DNA from: Desulfovibrio inopinatus DSM 10711 | GTDB lineage: Bacteria > Desulfobacterota > Desulfovibrionia > Desulfovibrionales > Desulfovibrionaceae | Reading direction: 5' to 3' | Assembly: GCF_000429305.1 (NCBI RefSeq) | Contig: NZ_AUBP01000030.1 | Location: forward strand, 18,645 to 82,644 | DNA length: 64,000 nucleotides | Shown: positions 62,779 to 64,000 of the stretch, one piece after another | How the letters are laid out: each line of letters begins with the position of its first letter | How positions within the stretch are numbered: the stretch's first letter is position 1 | The notes under the pieces: model-generated | Seen by the model: the letters and a program-made list of their open reading frames with translations, nothing else | Databases searched by the model: none | What the model was told of the DNA's origin: nothing | Translations under genes and position numbers: made by a program

Positions 62779-63615
62779 TGTCTTCCTCCCAATATACAGC
62801 GAGTTCTTCTTGTTCTCTTATTATTTTCAACAGTTGAGTAGGGCTTACAGACCATCTTTTGCAAAGATCATCTGTAGTCAAAATACTATATGGAGGTAAA
62901 TCAGTTTCACTTTGATACGCGGTGTCGTTTGAGTTGGTGTGTGTGTCTTTATCATCAGCACTCCAATAATATTGCAAGATGCTAGTATCTATTTTTCGTG
63001 CAGCGGAATCTATAGATAGTGTATATTCTTTAAAAGATGATTTATGCACCTTAAGTATATCTAGGTCTTTTGCTTTAAAAAAGGGACATAGCCTTTCTCC
63101 CATCCGCCCATTTCTGCTGAGTCAAGGCGCTCTTGCTCTAAATTTGTTTCAAGTGCGCCTGAATTAAGCAAATTTACAAATTCAATAGGCGTCATCGCAA
63201 GCACCACACGAGCTTCATGTGCAGGCATCCACTCTGGTGCAGTAGATTGAAAATTGAGTAAGAATGTATCGTCGGCAGTTGGTCTATTTGTTGTTGGAAA
63301 ACCTAAGTGAGGATATTGTTTTTGATGGGCACAAATACTTGAAATGCGAAAATAACTACTAGAACAATCGAGAGAAAGTTCATCCTCATAGATGTCATAC
63401 TCCGGGATATCGTCGAACGTACCTTCCCAGCACATCAACAATTCTTCACCATCAGGTGATGTCCTTGATCTTCTATTGCAAAAAAATACAGCTAGCTCGC
63501 CTCGTTGAATTTCTTCAAATAGTTCAACATCTGAAAGACTCCAAAGCTCCATTACCTTTGGTGCAGCAATCAAGTCCTTCCTTGATATGGGACGTATTTC
63601 TTTTGGTGGCATCAT
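62765..63615 (-). pseudogene. Hypothetical protein, frameshifted at a T6 run
   Basis: A frame from ATG at 63615 (AAGGGGGCTTAC before it; MMPPKEIRPISRKDLIAAPK) ends at 63061 shortly after GGWEKGYVPFLKQKT. An overlapping frame continues CPFFKAKDLDILKVHKSSF to 62765. Adding one T to the six-T run (A run at 63077-63082 on plus) would join them as GYVPFFKAKD, a smooth continuation. A single long gene of about 283 residues, broken by one base, is therefore likely; a genuine two-gene overlap is the alternative. The N-terminal part has LWSLSDVELFEEIQRGELAV repeated in form near residue 170. Family unknown. Confidence 0.5.
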
Positions 63616-63708
63616 GTAAGCCCCCTTCAGCTTTCCTCTTGAGTTAATCCAGGGCCGCACCTCCAAGGGAAGAGACGTTTTCACCTCGGTTAATTACTCC
63701 GAAGCTAG

Positions 63709-64000
63709 GTAGTGTCGTCACAAGATTGCTTTATTCTTCTTTTCCTGGCATCGGATACTAAAAGGAAAAAGAAGACAGAATGAAGAGTGCAGCACATAGA
63801 CGACATGATATTTCTGACCGGGTATGGGAGTTGCTCGAACCTCATTTACCAGGAAGAAAAGGAACGTGGGGAGGTGTCGCCCATGACAATCGGCTTTTCA
63901 TTAATGCCGTTTTCTGGATACTCCGAACTGGGGCTCCATGGAGAGATCTTCCACCCGATTACGGCGATTGGAAAAATACACATCGTCGATTTTGTCGTTG
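63709..64000 (+). mobile_element. IS5-family insertion sequence, left part (cut by window edge)
   Basis: The element seems to begin near GTAGTGTCGTCACAAGATTG, a left end of IS5 type, about 70 bp before the transposase start. The right end lies outside the window, so neither the inverted repeat nor the target duplication can be checked. Confidence 0.65.
63780..64000 (+). CDS. IS5-family transposase, N-terminal part
   Basis: The ATG at 63780 opens a frame that runs off the window: MKSAAHRRHDISDRVWELLE, then PHLPGRKGTWGGVAHDNRLF, INAVFWILRTGAPWRDLPPDYG. This is the DUF4096-type start of IS5-family transposases. Only 73 residues are visible and the DDE residues lie beyond the edge. Confidence 0.9.
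   Translation, partial: MKSAAHRRHDISDRVWELLEPHLPGRKGTWGGVAHDNRLFINAVFWILRTGAPWRDLPPDYGDWKNTHRRFCR

Overview
The window looks like a chromosomal segment of a sulfate-reducing deltaproteobacterium of the Desulfovibrio type. The grounds are two Desulfovibrio-style outer-membrane trimeric porins, a large heterodisulfide-reductase/MvhD electron-transfer cluster, a DUF4416-yicC-DUF370-gmk gene order that I associate with this group, and several integrated elements. No rRNA operon or CRISPR array is visible.

Layout. 1-20.2 kb is core chromosome, almost all on the minus strand: a DUF401 permease (cut by the window edge), two tandem paralogous porins, recJ, an HDOD protein, a TPR protein, gmk, a RemA/DUF370 protein, yicC, a DUF4416 protein, mtaB, a SPOR-domain lipoprotein, gapA, fba, comEC and murA. 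One small secreted Cys-rich protein lies on the plus strand. 20.4-25.7 kb is a small island at a tRNA-His gene. It holds a TOTE-type primase-helicase and a PIN-domain/XRE-ImmA gene pair, followed by 1.4 kb of non-coding repeats that look like recombination sites. 25.9-27.6 kb is an ABC-2 export pair, followed by an IS1595-like remnant.

28.0-39.0 kb (minus) is the most striking metabolic locus: hdrA, mvhD, a FrhB/FdhB-like Fe-S protein, a double-module HdrA with a response-regulator receiver domain inserted, hdrC, hdrB, a tandem universal stress protein, and an HdrD/HmcF-like protein. The last of these is read through an in-frame UGA at a conserved Cys position with a bacterial SECIS-like hairpin just downstream, so it is very probably a selenoprotein. 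A divergently transcribed hybrid histidine kinase and an NtrC-type sigma-54 activator (39.5-42.5 kb) probably control it. A 45-bp palindrome and a -24/-12-like element sit between the two.

42.5-55.2 kb is visibly more GC-rich and flanked by IS debris. It carries an iron-type ABC transporter (binding protein, fused permease, ATPase) interleaved with an unusual set of membrane or secreted proteins that share short Cys4 zinc ribbons. Several junctions overlap by ATGA. I do not recognise this set as a described system. 55.8-58.1 kb is an IS66 element with a deleted tnpC. 58.2-63.6 kb is a satellite/integrative-element replication module (AlpA, winged helix, TOPRIM-DUF3987 primase-helicase, small proteins) without a visible integrase. 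The window ends inside an IS5-family insertion sequence.

Limits: assignments rest on reading motifs and gene order. No database search or structure prediction was run.
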